Positions 17,111 to 26,389 are shown, counted from the stretch's first letter. The stretch is 36,410 nt of DNA from CAWUIH01 sp963922495 (GCA_963922495.1 CAWUIH010000013.1:1-36410), one strand, 5' to 3'. Translations and numbers: made by a program. The notes: generated from the letters alone by a model not told the origin.

Positions 17111-18091
17111 TTAGTATCTGAGGCCGCCCTCAGAAACGATTTTCTTAGCCAGATCCATCAGATTAACACTATTAACAATGTTTCCGCTGTAATCATGTAA
17201 ATGGTTACGCCAATGCTTAGACCCTTTTTGTCCCCTAAACAATCCACTCAGATGACGGGTAAGATGATGTACGCAGATGCCTGCTTTCATTTGTGAGGAA
17301 ACGTAGGGTAGGTAATGTTCTAGAACCTGTAGAATATCGCTGGATACAGCGTCATCATCGTAAAAACACTTATCTGCTGATGCAAACAACATCGGATTCA
17401 CACAAGCTTCACGCCCTACCATGACACCATCTAAATACTGCAAATGTTCTTCCATATCACTAAATGTTTTGATGCCACCATTGATGATAATTTCCAGTTC
17501 TGGGAAGTCTTGCTTCAATCGATACACCGTTTCATAGCATAAAGGAGGAATGGTACGATTTTCTTTGGGACTCAAGCCTTTCAGCCACGCTTTGCGCGCA
17601 TGAATAATGAAGGTCTGGCAACCATGAGCTGCCACCATCGCCACAAAACTCAGTAATTGTTCGTAAGAATCATGATCATCAACTCCAATTCGGGTTTTAA
17701 TTGTCACTGGAATAGTGACTGCAGCGGACATTGCTGCCACACACGCCGCAACCTGCTGGGGTTCCAACATCAGGCAAGCACCAAAGTATCCTGAGCTGAC
17801 ACGAGGACTGGGACATCCAACATTCAAATTGACTTCACGATAACCTAGTTCCTCGGCAATCACGGCACTTTTAGCTAGAGATGTTGGATCGGAACCACCC
17901 ACCTGCAAAGCCAATGGCTGTTCAGTAGGAGAAAAATTCAAAGCACGCTTTGCTTCACCTTGTAGAATAGCTCCTGTAGTAACCATTTCAGTATACAACA
18001 GCGTATGCTTTGTAATGCCACGCATCATATAGCGAAAATGGCGATCAGTATAACCCATCATCGGAGCAATTGAGATATGGCGATTTAACAT
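17111..18091 (-). CDS. dusA: tRNA-dihydrouridine(20/20a) synthase DusA
   Basis: 326 residues, normal for DusA, a flavin enzyme that reduces uridines 20 and 20a in the tRNA D-loop using NADPH. Visible motifs are the N-terminal IAPMMGYTDRHFR, NLNVGCPSPRV (about 88-98), the catalytic-Cys motif FGACLM with C106, KTRIGVDD, and the FMN phosphate-binding INGGIKTF and DGVMVGRE. The long GCPS-to-ACLM spacing and the HLTRHLSGLFRGQKGSKHWR end distinguish DusA from DusB and DusC. It lies on the same strand as purF but 163 bp downstream, so it may be separately transcribed. Confidence 0.95.
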   Translation of the reverse strand: MLNRHISIAPMMGYTDRHFRYMMRGITKHTLLYTEMVTTGAILQGEAKRALNFSPTEQPLALQVGGSDPTSLAKSAVIAEELGYREVNLNVGCPSPRVSSGYFGACLMLEPQQVAACVAAMSAAVTIPVTIKTRIGVDDHDSYEQLLSFVAMVAAHGCQTFIIHARKAWLKGLSPKENRTIPPLCYETVYRLKQDFPELEIIINGGIKTFSDMEEHLQYLDGVMVGREACVNPMLFASADKCFYDDDAVSSDILQVLEHYLPYVSSQMKAGICVHHLTRHLSGLFRGQKGSKHWRNHLHDYSGNIVNSVNLMDLAKKIVSEGGLRY

Positions 18092-18254
18092 GGTGCTATC
18101 TTAAGCAAATTTAGTGCTCTTAAAAAGTACTTTAGTGATTAGTTTGATCATGAGATGAATCGAGTACTAACCCACTTACTACCAGAGAGGTCGCTGCATG
18201 GCTGAAATTTCCAGCTCCATGGCACTAAGGGATGCTAACGTCACGTCACTATCT

Positions 18255-19772
18255 TTAAGATAAATTTTCAATCGAATCATCGTCTAAATTATATTTTTTC
18301 TTCTTTGCTGCATCATTACGATCGAAGGCCAGCTGAGATAAAAACTCTTCAGTAATATTATCGGATATATATTTACCAGTAAAAACTGAATCTTCCAAAT
18401 GCTGGATTTCCGGTAAATCGGGTTGCTCTGCTTGCTGAATTGACTTATAAACGTCAGCAAGATTTTGGTAAAATAATTTATCAGCACCAATAGTATGTGC
18501 GATTTCTGCTGTCGTTTTGCCGTATGCAACTAACTCATCACGACAAGCCATATCGATACCATAAACATTAGGATAGCGAATCTCAGGTGCAGCAGAAGCA
18601 AAATACACCGATAAAGCACCGGCTTCTCGTGCCATTTGGATAATTTCTTTTGAAGTAGTACCGCGAACAATCGAATCATCGATCAACAGCACCCGCTTAC
18701 CTGCAAATTCTGATTTAATGGCATTTAATTTTAGTCTGACCGAACTCCGCCGCATTTCCTGTCCAGGCATAATAAAAGTTCGTCCTATATAGCGATTTTT
18801 TACAAAACCTTCTGAATAGGGAATGTTTAGGTGGTGAGATAAACTTAATGCTGCATTGCGACTGGTATCTGGTATCGGAATAACGACATCGATCTTATGA
18901 TCAGGCCATTCGAGGGCAATTTTTTTAGCTAAAAACTTACCCATGTTATTTCGCGCCTTGTATACTGGCACACCTTGAAGAATAGAATCCGGTCGCGCTA
19001 AGTAAATGTATTCAAAAATACAGGGTGCCAGTTGGGTTTGAACAGCACAAATTTGGCGATGAATGTGGCCATCCTTATCAAAATAAACCACTTCACCAGG
19101 AGCGACATCGCCGATTAATTCAAATCCAAGCGCGTCCAACGCAATACTCTCAGAAGCAAACATAAATTCCGTACCTTTAGGTCCTTCTCGCTTACCAAAT
19201 ACAATTGGACGTATTCCATATGGATCTCGAAAACCAACAACACCATAACCATGAATCAGCAAAGTTGCCGCAAAAGCTCCTTGAACACGCTGATAAACTT
19301 TACCCATAGCCTTGAAAAGATACTTTGGTTGTAGCGGAGCAGCAGCAACATGCTGTAATTCGTGTGCTACAACATTGAGCAACACTTCGGAATCAGAAAA
19401 AGTGTTCAAATGACGCATATCTGTGCGAATTAAATCTTCCGCCAATACAGTAGTATTGGTCAAGTTACCGTTATGCACTAGACTCAAACCATAGGGTGAG
19501 TTGACATAAAAAGGTTGAGATTCTGTAGGACTAGTGCTGCCAGCAGTTGGATAGCGAACATGGCCTATACCCATTGTTCCATGTAACCGCTGCATATGAT
19601 TTTCACGAATTGCATCTCTGACTAAGCCATTAGATTTGCGCAAATAAATACGATGTTCGTCACTGGTTAACATGCCCGCCGCATCCTGACCACGATGCTG
19701 TAAAATAGTGAGTGCATCAAAAATATCTTGATTTACTCGCCGTTGCGACAGAATGCCGACAATTCCACACAT
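18255..19772 (-). CDS. purF: Amidophosphoribosyltransferase PurF
   Basis: 505 residues. The enzyme makes phosphoribosylamine from PRPP and glutamine, the first step of purine synthesis. Cys2 follows the initiator Met directly (MCGIVGIL), so no propeptide has to be removed, as in the E. coli type. The glutaminase half shows VRYPTAGS and LVHNGNLTN; the phosphoribosyltransferase half shows the PRPP loop VLLIDDSIVRGTT. GAGG lies about 9 nt before the ATG. It is the last gene of the operon, 26 nt after cvpA, the conserved partner in many proteobacteria. Confidence 0.97.
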   Translation of the reverse strand: MCGIVGILSQRRVNQDIFDALTILQHRGQDAAGMLTSDEHRIYLRKSNGLVRDAIRENHMQRLHGTMGIGHVRYPTAGSTSPTESQPFYVNSPYGLSLVHNGNLTNTTVLAEDLIRTDMRHLNTFSDSEVLLNVVAHELQHVAAAPLQPKYLFKAMGKVYQRVQGAFAATLLIHGYGVVGFRDPYGIRPIVFGKREGPKGTEFMFASESIALDALGFELIGDVAPGEVVYFDKDGHIHRQICAVQTQLAPCIFEYIYLARPDSILQGVPVYKARNNMGKFLAKKIALEWPDHKIDVVIPIPDTSRNAALSLSHHLNIPYSEGFVKNRYIGRTFIMPGQEMRRSSVRLKLNAIKSEFAGKRVLLIDDSIVRGTTSKEIIQMAREAGALSVYFASAAPEIRYPNVYGIDMACRDELVAYGKTTAEIAHTIGADKLFYQNLADVYKSIQQAEQPDLPEIQHLEDSVFTGKYISDNITEEFLSQLAFDRNDAAKKKKYNLDDDSIENLS

Positions 19773-19798
19773 GATTATTTAAACCTCACTATTTCTGT

Positions 19799-20314
19799 TT
19801 ATTTGATTTGTTTGGAAAACCAATGCGACAAGCTTTTGCCTTCATTAGGTAGCCTTTGGTTCAACCAGTAAACTATTGGATGAAAATTCTGTGCAATACG
19901 CGAATTTGCTAATGCCTCACCGTTAATTGCAGTTTCAGAGCCGAAAAACATCAGTAAAATAGCAACCACCAACACACCACGAATTAAACCAAAAACCAAC
20001 CCAAGCATGCGATCTGGGAACGTCAGCTTTATTTTACTCACAATACTATGTACTAGGCGATTAATGAGTGCGCCAATAATGAGTATAATTAGGAATAAAA
20101 CGATAAAAGCAATCGCAGTCCGCAACGTCTCTGATAATATCCACTTCTTTAAAAAAGTCTGAAAAAAGACCGAATATTTCAATGAAACGACAAAGCCAAC
20201 TATCCAAATAACAACAGATATGGCCTCACGAACAAAACCTCGAAAAAAACTGATAATACTGGAAAATAATATAATACCAATTATTACGTAATCGACCCAG
20301 TTAAAGTACAACAC
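19799..20314 (-). CDS. cvpA: CvpA-family inner-membrane protein
   Basis: 171 residues with four hydrophobic helices. The N-terminus NWVDYVIIGIILFSSIISFF and the motif RGFVREAISVVIWI are typical of the family, and LGLVFGLIRGVLVV forms the last helix. E. coli CvpA was named for colicin V production and is linked to envelope robustness; its molecular activity is unclear. It sits 3 nt after the SPOR gene and 26 nt before purF, the conserved order. Confidence 0.93.
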   Translation of the reverse strand: MLYFNWVDYVIIGIILFSSIISFFRGFVREAISVVIWIVGFVVSLKYSVFFQTFLKKWILSETLRTAIAFIVLFLIILIIGALINRLVHSIVSKIKLTFPDRMLGLVFGLIRGVLVVAILLMFFGSETAINGEALANSRIAQNFHPIVYWLNQRLPNEGKSLSHWFSKQIK

Positions 20315-20317
20315 TAA

Positions 20318-20842
20318 TTATTCCAAATGATAATATTTTTTAACAATAGCCTTCAGTTTGAATTGCTGCTGAATGGTCTGTGAAAAATTCTTGGCTTCAT
20401 GAAGATGAGTATAAGGGCCAACATAAACACTAAAAATGCCATGGTCATGGATATGAAACCTTCTAAGGTATGCTGAATAACCACTGTGCTTGAGACGACT
20501 TTGTAGTAGGTTGGCATGTGCAAAGTTGGTGAAGCTGGCTAATTGTAAACTCCACAATGTGGGAGGTGCAGCCACGTGAACCACTGCCAATGGTGATACT
20601 TTAGTTTGCAGCATCAATTGACTAGGTTTTGTTGATGTCTGGGGCTGAGTGCTTTCTGTCACTGAATAGTTAGTGGGGAGATCGAGAGCCATGTTGGGTT
20701 TGCTGGGCGGATGTGGAATTGTATTAGAGAGTTTTAAATTTACTTCAGGATGTGTATGACAAAATAAGATAGGTAAAAATATCGCTATTAGTGAGGCAAT
20801 AATTAAACCACCTATCCAACGTTGCTTTGTTTTCGCCTCCAT
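20318..20842 (-). CDS. dedD: DedD-like SPOR-domain cell division protein
   Basis: 174 residues: a short cytoplasmic N-terminus, one membrane helix (about 9-27, WIGGLIIASLIAIFLPILF), a polar Pro-rich periplasmic linker, and a C-terminal SPOR domain (about 97-172) opening with LWSLQLASF and containing the turn FSVYVGPY. SPOR domains bind denuded septal peptidoglycan, which matches DedD's role at the division site. Its ATG shares one base with the folC stop (TAATG). Identification rests on domain layout and position between folC and cvpA. Confidence 0.88.
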   Translation of the reverse strand: MEAKTKQRWIGGLIIASLIAIFLPILFCHTHPEVNLKLSNTIPHPPSKPNMALDLPTNYSVTESTQPQTSTKPSQLMLQTKVSPLAVVHVAAPPTLWSLQLASFTNFAHANLLQSRLKHSGYSAYLRRFHIHDHGIFSVYVGPYTHLHEAKNFSQTIQQQFKLKAIVKKYYHLE

Positions 20843-22098
20843 TACATTACTCCCTTTGCAATCAGCAAATCTTGTACTAATCCTACTGTATAGAACGAAC
20901 CAAATACAACTATTCGTTCGGCTGCGTCAGTGTTCCGCACAGCCTGTTCAAATGCCTCGGTAACTGTTGAACACTCATGTATGCACCCAACCCCCAATTG
21001 CTTCAACATGCCAGCAAGATATTGCACAGTGGCACCGCGCGAGGTACTCAAATCACCAATGTACCAAGCGTCAATTTGCGCTGCGATAGTATGTAGAGAG
21101 CCTACAATATCTTTATTTTTCAACATCCCCAATACTGCCACAGTACGTTTTACAGCTGGCAGCTGGCCCAATTGTTGCGCCAGATAAGCAATGGATTGGG
21201 GATTATGTGCAACATCCATCACTACAGGAGTTACGTAGTCAACCTGCTGAAAACGACCCGCAAGCTTTAAATGGGCTAAGCTCGCTCGTATCGCGCTCAC
21301 TAGAACTGGAAGCTGTGCTTGTAATAATTCAATAACCATCAAACTGGTCGCCACATTCTGTAATTTGAGTGCTGGTAACGGTAAATCCGTATAGGCTTTA
21401 TTTCCACCATGCCAATCCCAACCGCCTAGACGCTGGCGATAAAAAAATTGATGGTTGAGGGTAAAACAAGACGCAGCGACTGCATTAGCTTTTGAAAGCA
21501 CACTCTTGGGAGGTTCTGGATCGCCGCAAACCACAGGTCTTTTAGCTCGAATAATACCTGCTTTTTCAAAACCTATCTTTTCACGCGTATCACCTAACCA
21601 ATCCATATGATCAAGATCAATATTTGTGATCACCGCAATATCTGGATCAACAATATTAACAGCATCCAGCCGCCCTCCCAAGCCAACCTCCAATAACAAA
21701 ACTGATAAATCAAGTTGTTGGCAGATTTTCAAAGCTGCCAGGGTAGTGAATTCAAAAAAAGTTAATTCTATATCGTGACGATGCGCCTCAATAAACGCAA
21801 AGGCTTCAATAAACTGTTGGTCACTTACTTCCTGTTTATTAAATCGCAATCGCTCATTAAATCGCAATAAATGCGGGGAAGTATAAGCGGCGACTTGGTA
21901 GCCTGACGCTACAAAAATACTCTCAAGACAAGCAATGACTGAACCTTTACCATTGGTACCTGCAACAGTAATCACTGGACAGTTAAAGCAATTTAATTGC
22001 AGTTTTTCAGCCAATAATGCAATCCGATCCAAACTCAAGTCTATGGTTTTGGGATGAATAAGCTGAATGTATTCAATCCAATCTTGTAAGTTTCTCAT
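20842..22098 (-). CDS. folC: Dihydrofolate synthase / folylpolyglutamate synthase
   Basis: 418 residues from ATG 22098 (MRNLQDWIEYIQ, where the family usually begins). A GTG at 22113, overlapping the accD stop, would add five residues. The enzyme joins glutamate to dihydropteroate and lengthens the glutamate tail of folates using ATP. Visible motifs are the P-loop ITVAGTNGKGS (about 41-51), TSPHLLRFNERLR, LLLEVGLGGRLDAVN, NIDLDHMDWLG and the Mur-ligase-type VMDVAHNPQS. It is co-translated with accD upstream and the SPOR gene downstream. Confidence 0.95.
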   Translation of the reverse strand: MRNLQDWIEYIQLIHPKTIDLSLDRIALLAEKLQLNCFNCPVITVAGTNGKGSVIACLESIFVASGYQVAAYTSPHLLRFNERLRFNKQEVSDQQFIEAFAFIEAHRHDIELTFFEFTTLAALKICQQLDLSVLLLEVGLGGRLDAVNIVDPDIAVITNIDLDHMDWLGDTREKIGFEKAGIIRAKRPVVCGDPEPPKSVLSKANAVAASCFTLNHQFFYRQRLGGWDWHGGNKAYTDLPLPALKLQNVATSLMVIELLQAQLPVLVSAIRASLAHLKLAGRFQQVDYVTPVVMDVAHNPQSIAYLAQQLGQLPAVKRTVAVLGMLKNKDIVGSLHTIAAQIDAWYIGDLSTSRGATVQYLAGMLKQLGVGCIHECSTVTEAFEQAVRNTDAAERIVVFGSFYTVGLVQDLLIAKGVM

Positions 22099-22112
22099 AC
22101 TGTATACAATCA

Positions 22113-22988
22113 CTAAAGGTTCTGTTCTGAAGTAATATCAGGCTGTGGTTGACGAGTTAAATTAGCAATCAAAAAAGCAACCTCATTTTTCAACTGCTGT
22201 CGATCCACCACCATATCTATTGCACCATGCTCTAATAAAAATTCACTGCGTTGAAACCCTTCAGGCAACACCTGACGAATTGTTTGCTCAATAACGCGAG
22301 GCCCAGAAAATCCAATTAACGCTTTCGGCTCTGCGATGATAATGTCACCTAAAGTAGCTAAACTTGCAGAAACACCTCCCATTGTCGGGTCTACTAATAT
22401 AGAAATAAAGGGTAACCGTGCCCTACCCAATTTGGCCAAAATTGTACTCGTCCGCGCCATCTGAAATAGCGAAAATAATCCTTCTTGCATTCGTGCGCCA
22501 CCACTAGTGGCAAAACAAATAAACGGACAGTGACGTTCAATCGCACTTTCAACACCCAACACAAAACGTTCACCAACAGCGGCACCCATTGAACCTCCAA
22601 TAAAAAAGAAATTAAAAACGGCAACAACCACTGGCAATCGATATACAGTTCCAGACATCACCACAATCGCTTCTTTTTCATGAGAGTGTTTTTGGGCAAT
22701 ACTTAAGCGGTCTTTATATTTTTTAGTATCTCGAAATCTCAATAAATCAACTGGAACAATATTTTCACCAATTTCCACACCCGTATTTTTATCTAAAAAT
22801 TGATCTAGCCGCTGTCGAGCAGTAATGCGGATATGGTGGTTACACTTAGGACAAACAAAAAAGTTTCGCTCAAGTTCCACACGATATAAAATGGCAGCGC
22901 AAGCAGAACACTTGTCCCATATCCCCTCTGGTACTCCTTTCTTCTTTTTTGTTGAAACACCAGGAAGTAGATTTTTAAACCAGCTCAT
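22113..22988 (-). CDS. accD: Acetyl-CoA carboxylase carboxyltransferase, beta subunit
   Basis: 291 residues. With AccA it transfers carboxyl from biotin to acetyl-CoA to make malonyl-CoA for fatty acid synthesis. The N-terminal zinc ribbon is intact (C27, C30, C46, C49). The carboxyltransferase core shows GGSMGAAVGERF, CFATSGGARMQEG and GGVSASLATLGD. It starts 17 nt after truA; in relatives such as Pseudomonas and Legionella trp genes are found in that interval, but none is here. Confidence 0.96.
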   Translation of the reverse strand: MSWFKNLLPGVSTKKKKGVPEGIWDKCSACAAILYRVELERNFFVCPKCNHHIRITARQRLDQFLDKNTGVEIGENIVPVDLLRFRDTKKYKDRLSIAQKHSHEKEAIVVMSGTVYRLPVVVAVFNFFFIGGSMGAAVGERFVLGVESAIERHCPFICFATSGGARMQEGLFSLFQMARTSTILAKLGRARLPFISILVDPTMGGVSASLATLGDIIIAEPKALIGFSGPRVIEQTIRQVLPEGFQRSEFLLEHGAIDMVVDRQQLKNEVAFLIANLTRQPQPDITSEQNL

Positions 22989-23005
22989 AAACTCATTACT
23001 CTCAA

Positions 23006-23791
23006 TTAATCTAAAAAAAACGGTCCAAGCGGTGCTTTAGGTAATTGAAATTCAGATGGGTAAGCTACCTCGACCAAATAAAGACCCTGTGGCATCGCAG
23101 TGACGCCACCTGCGCGACGATCTTTGGCAACCAATACCTGTTTCGCCCAGCTCACTGGTTGATGGCCGTCTCCTATCGCCATTAATACACCGACTATATT
23201 ACGAACCATATGTAGCAGAAAAGCATTCGCTTGTATATCAATCACCAAAAGACGCCCGCGTCGAGTGACTTCAAGCTTATCAATGCGACGAATTGCTGTC
23301 TTAGACTGGCACCCAGTGCCTCGAAATGAGCTGAAATCATGCTCTCCTAAAAAAGCTTCTGCAGCTAACGCCATACGTTTTTCGTCCAAAGGTCGGTAGA
23401 ACCAGCTTACTGAATCACCTAAGATAGCTGGCCGCACTACATGATTATAGATGACATAGCGATACCTGCGCCGCAAAGCTGAGTATCTGGCATGAAAACT
23501 ATCATTCACGACCTTAGCCCACTGCACACTGATATCAGACGGCAAATTACTATTTGCACCGAACACCCAAGATCGAGGCGTTCGCGCCGCGTAAGTGTCA
23601 AAGTGCACAACTTGTGAGGTCGCATGAACACCCGCATCAGTGCGACCAGCGCAAGTAATAGTGACAGGATGGTTCGCAACGTTTGAAACAGCTGACTGCA
23701 AAGCAGCTTGTACCGTTAACAATTCATCTTGTATTTGCCAGCCATGATATTTAGCTCCTTGATAAGCAACTCCCAATGCAAGACGTAACAT
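23006..23791 (-). CDS. truA: tRNA pseudouridine(38-40) synthase TruA
   Basis: 261 residues from ATG 23791, which shares one base with the fimV-like stop (TAATG); a TTG at 23800 is possible but less likely. The enzyme converts U38-U40 of the tRNA anticodon arm to pseudouridine. The catalytic motif CAGRTDAGVHA contains the Asp nucleophile at 52. Other family segments are GVAYQGAKYHGWQ, the basic ARYSALRRRYRYVI, and FLLHMVRNIVG near the C-terminus. Confidence 0.95.
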   Translation of the reverse strand: MLRLALGVAYQGAKYHGWQIQDELLTVQAALQSAVSNVANHPVTITCAGRTDAGVHATSQVVHFDTYAARTPRSWVFGANSNLPSDISVQWAKVVNDSFHARYSALRRRYRYVIYNHVVRPAILGDSVSWFYRPLDEKRMALAAEAFLGEHDFSSFRGTGCQSKTAIRRIDKLEVTRRGRLLVIDIQANAFLLHMVRNIVGVLMAIGDGHQPVSWAKQVLVAKDRRAGGVTAMPQGLYLVEVAYPSEFQLPKAPLGPFFLD

Positions 23792-24633
23792 TATCCGCAA
23801 CCAGTAGACAATTCAGCAAGCAGCATATTAGCTTCTTTTTGCTGGTTTTCGTCACCGTGCTCACACACTTCATCCAATACTTTGCGAGCACTTTCAACAT
23901 CTTCCATAGCAATGTATGTGCGCGCTAAATTTATTTTAGCAGGGATACTTTCTTCGCTGCCCATCCAGTCGTACTCTTCCTTAGTATCATCTTCTTCCAC
24001 AGGCACAGCATTTACCTCGGAGTGACTTGATAGGGATGGAAAAGAAGCCAGCTGACGCTTTCGCCGCCATAAGACTGCCAACAAGAGCAGTAAAATCACT
24101 AATAATCCCCCTACTACAATCAAATCACCCTCGATACCTAAAGTGTCTTGTAACTGCGCAAGTTGAGTAGTGAGTTTTGACCATTTGTCACCGTCTTTAG
24201 GTTGGGAAACCATCGTTTGAGTTTTAATATGTGCCGGGGCTACAGTCGTTGCCTTGTTTTTCATCTCGACTAACTGACGATTAAACAGGGTCATCGCTTG
24301 TTCCAAGATTTGCAAATGTTGCTGTAAATCTTTAATACGCGTATCCATTTCAACTAAGCGCTGATCAGCTCTTTGCTGAAATAACATATTATTCCGATTC
24401 AGTTGGTCAATTTGCACCTGTAGCGTTGATGCTGACTGATGATCCAACAGATTTACTGGTGGGTTATTGGTCTGCCGATGAGTGTCAGCTTGCGCCGAAG
24501 TGGGTGATGTAGACAATGAACTCTCGCTACCCGATGCAGTTTGGTAGGATTGTAACGGAGGTCTGCCATCTTGTGCTAATGCAGCAAAACCGACCACAGG
24601 CATCACCATTAATCCCATAAAAAAATGTTTCAT
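23791..24633 (-). CDS. Shortened FimV-like protein
   Basis: 280 residues from ATG 24633, placed by AAGGAGG 11 nt upstream and by the signal peptide that follows (MKHFFMGLMVMPVVGFAALA). After it come a Ser/Thr-rich stretch, a coiled coil (about 70-125, HQSASTLQVQIDQLNRNNML), one membrane helix (about 170-187, LIVVGGLLVILLLLLAV), and an acidic cytoplasmic end with a FimV C-terminal TPR-like motif (AKINLARTYIAMEDVESARK). FimV of Pseudomonas and Legionella is a polar scaffold for pili and is much larger, with a LysM domain. None is visible here, so this is a reduced form. Position before truA supports the identity. Confidence 0.8.
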   Translation of the reverse strand: MKHFFMGLMVMPVVGFAALAQDGRPPLQSYQTASGSESSLSTSPTSAQADTHRQTNNPPVNLLDHQSASTLQVQIDQLNRNNMLFQQRADQRLVEMDTRIKDLQQHLQILEQAMTLFNRQLVEMKNKATTVAPAHIKTQTMVSQPKDGDKWSKLTTQLAQLQDTLGIEGDLIVVGGLLVILLLLLAVLWRRKRQLASFPSLSSHSEVNAVPVEEDDTKEEYDWMGSEESIPAKINLARTYIAMEDVESARKVLDEVCEHGDENQQKEANMLLAELSTGCG

Positions 24634-24705
24634 CACAGAGTTCACCTCCTTACCTGATTGATATTAGCAACCACAAAGACTCGTCGTTACCAACCTAAGT
24701 TTCTC

Positions 24706-24734
24706 ATCATAACAAATTTAAAAAATACCGTCAG
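24706..24734 (-). promoter_or_regulatory. Promoter of the fimV-truA-accD-folC-dedD-cvpA-purF operon
   Basis: On the minus strand CTGACG (24734-24729) and TATGAT (24711-24706) are 17 bp apart, and a TG one base before the -10 makes it an extended -10 box. It lies about 75 bp before the fimV-like start. Confidence 0.6.
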
Positions 24735-24905
24735 TCTTGACTCAACCGCTTTGATTTCACGGATATTGTGCGATTCTCTCCAAGTTTCGAGACAATACAT
24801 TTTATAATCCTAGAAAAAGTACTCTTCATCGACCCAGTAGAGGCAGCAATTAAGCCTCAGATTACAAGTGAGTAATGTCGAAAAGTATGTTAGCATCACA
24901 GATAG

Positions 24906-25083
24906 TTTGAACCTAGAAAAAGCGGTTGAGCACGATTAAATAGCATAACAGGTTGATTGAGATCGCATAATAAAAATTGTTGAAGTCACCCGTTGTTGGT
25001 GATGAGAAGAATTTTTATATAACGAGATGAATCAAGAAGGTATGCTAGAAATCGCGATTCAACTACTTTTTCTAGGTTGAATG
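24906..25083. repeat. Complete palindromic MITE-like element, about 178 bp
   Basis: Both ends carry AACCTAGAAAAAG followed within 2 nt by GTTGA, in inverted orientation. Similarity continues inward on both arms (TAGCATAACAGGTTGATT against TAGCATACCTTCTTGATT), so nearly the whole element folds on itself. The centre holds ATAAAAATT (24970-24978) and AATTTTTAT (25010-25018) around a TCACC/GGTGA hairpin (24986-25002). No coding capacity is seen. A half copy lies at 6119-6162. It sits 60 bp before the dsbA-like gene and could affect its expression. Confidence 0.75.
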
Positions 25084-25144
25084 TAACTAGACCCAAATCC
25101 ATCGACATTGCGGTTCCAACCAACTTACAATATGGGAGATAACT

Positions 25145-25846
25145 ATGACAAAATGGTTAAAACGCTCTTTGCAGTTGATAGCCGTTATAACAGTGTTCAC
25201 AACCACAACTTATGCACAACGATTGTTAGAGCAAGCACAAGTTGATTATCCAGTTTCCATCGATACCAAAGGGCAACCTACGCTTGGTAATCCTAAAGCA
25301 CCGATACACATCGTTGTTTTCGAAGATTTAAAATGCCCAAACTGTGCTCGTTTCAACCGTCAATATTTTTCAAGACTGAAGCATCGCTATATCGATACTG
25401 GTGAAGTTAAATATACCCAAATTACGTTAGCGTTTATTAACAGCTCTATTCCTGCTGGCAATGCTGCGCTGTGTTTGTATCAGCAGAATAAAAATTTATT
25501 TTTTCCATTTGTCGAGTATGTTTATCAGAACCAACCCGCTGAAACAACTGACTGGGCCACTATTCCCAAATTAACACAATTTGCAAAAATGTCTAATTCT
25601 CGTAGTGGTTTAAGTCGTATAACCACTAAAAATATCCATATTAATTATCAGAACCTTAATAACTGCATTTTTTCAGGAAAATATACAGATCATTTAGAAA
25701 ACAATTTAAAATTAGCCTCTCGCGTGATGAATGGGCGTGTCGTGACACCATCTATTTTTGTTAATGGCAACCCCATAACAACATTGACTTTTAAAAACCT
25801 AGAAAAAGCAATAAATGCAGCAAGAAACAACGATAAAAATGGTTAG
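25145..25846 (+). CDS. DsbA-family thiol-disulfide oxidoreductase
   Basis: 233 residues. A signal peptide (about 1-24, ending TTTYA) sends it to the periplasm. A thioredoxin-fold segment starts at NPKAPIHIVVFEDLKCPNC, with active site CPNC (C64, C67) and the cis-Pro loop VVTPSIFVNG (about 204-213). Such proteins introduce or rearrange disulfides in secreted proteins. The sequence resembles the DsbA/BdbD/Com1 group more than classical E. coli DsbA. A dsbB-like gene starts 6 nt downstream, presumably its re-oxidation partner. Confidence 0.9.
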   Translation: MTKWLKRSLQLIAVITVFTTTTYAQRLLEQAQVDYPVSIDTKGQPTLGNPKAPIHIVVFEDLKCPNCARFNRQYFSRLKHRYIDTGEVKYTQITLAFINSSIPAGNAALCLYQQNKNLFFPFVEYVYQNQPAETTDWATIPKLTQFAKMSNSRSGLSRITTKNIHINYQNLNNCIFSGKYTDHLENNLKLASRVMNGRVVTPSIFVNGNPITTLTFKNLEKAINAARNNDKNG

Positions 25847-25852
25847 TGTGTC

Positions 25853-26281
25853 ATGAAACTGATCCATCGATTGAGTCTATTTATTGCGTGGCTTATCGCA
25901 CTAACTGCGCTGTTGGTGACCCTATATCTTAACGAAGTGATGCATTTTCCAGTTTGCACGCTATGTTGGTATCAACGCATTTGTATTTACCCATTAGTTA
26001 TTTTATTGGGAATTGGGTTGCTGCGTCGTGAGACTGATATCCCGATTTATACTATTCCACTATCGATATTAGCGTTTATTTTTGCAGCTTATCAATATTG
26101 TGAGCAGATGATCGCAAGCTTTGGACCGATTCAAGTATGTAGTCCCACAGGACCAGCCTGCAGTGATATTTACATACAGTGGATGGGATTTGTTACTATT
26201 CCATTTTTCGGAATGATTGCTACTTTAACGATGACAATACTGTTATTTCTAGCGCGAAAAACTGCTTCCAATAATGGCTAA
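25853..26281 (+). CDS. DsbB/BdbC-type disulfide bond formation protein
   Basis: 142 residues with four membrane helices. The first loop has the quinone-linked Cys pair in FPVCTLCWYQRI (C35, C38). The second has a pair at C96 and C103 within VCSPTGPACSD. The short length and Cys spacing are closer to BdbC than to E. coli DsbB. It would re-oxidise the partner encoded just upstream and pass electrons to quinones. Confidence 0.9.
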   Translation: MKLIHRLSLFIAWLIALTALLVTLYLNEVMHFPVCTLCWYQRICIYPLVILLGIGLLRRETDIPIYTIPLSILAFIFAAYQYCEQMIASFGPIQVCSPTGPACSDIYIQWMGFVTIPFFGMIATLTMTILLFLARKTASNNG

Positions 26282-26389
26282 TGAGGTATAGTTCAACACC
26301 CAATCCGATAATAGCACAGGCGCCTTGTGGCCCAGAATCATTGCACTCACACTAACATGGAAGAGTTAAAGTATGAGATGCATCTTAGC

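Noticed and set aside
25795..25815. CCTAGAAAAAGC inside the dsbA-like gene, matching the repeat core
   Set aside because: It encodes the normal C-terminal helix (FKNLEKAINAA), and the match does not extend to GTTGA.
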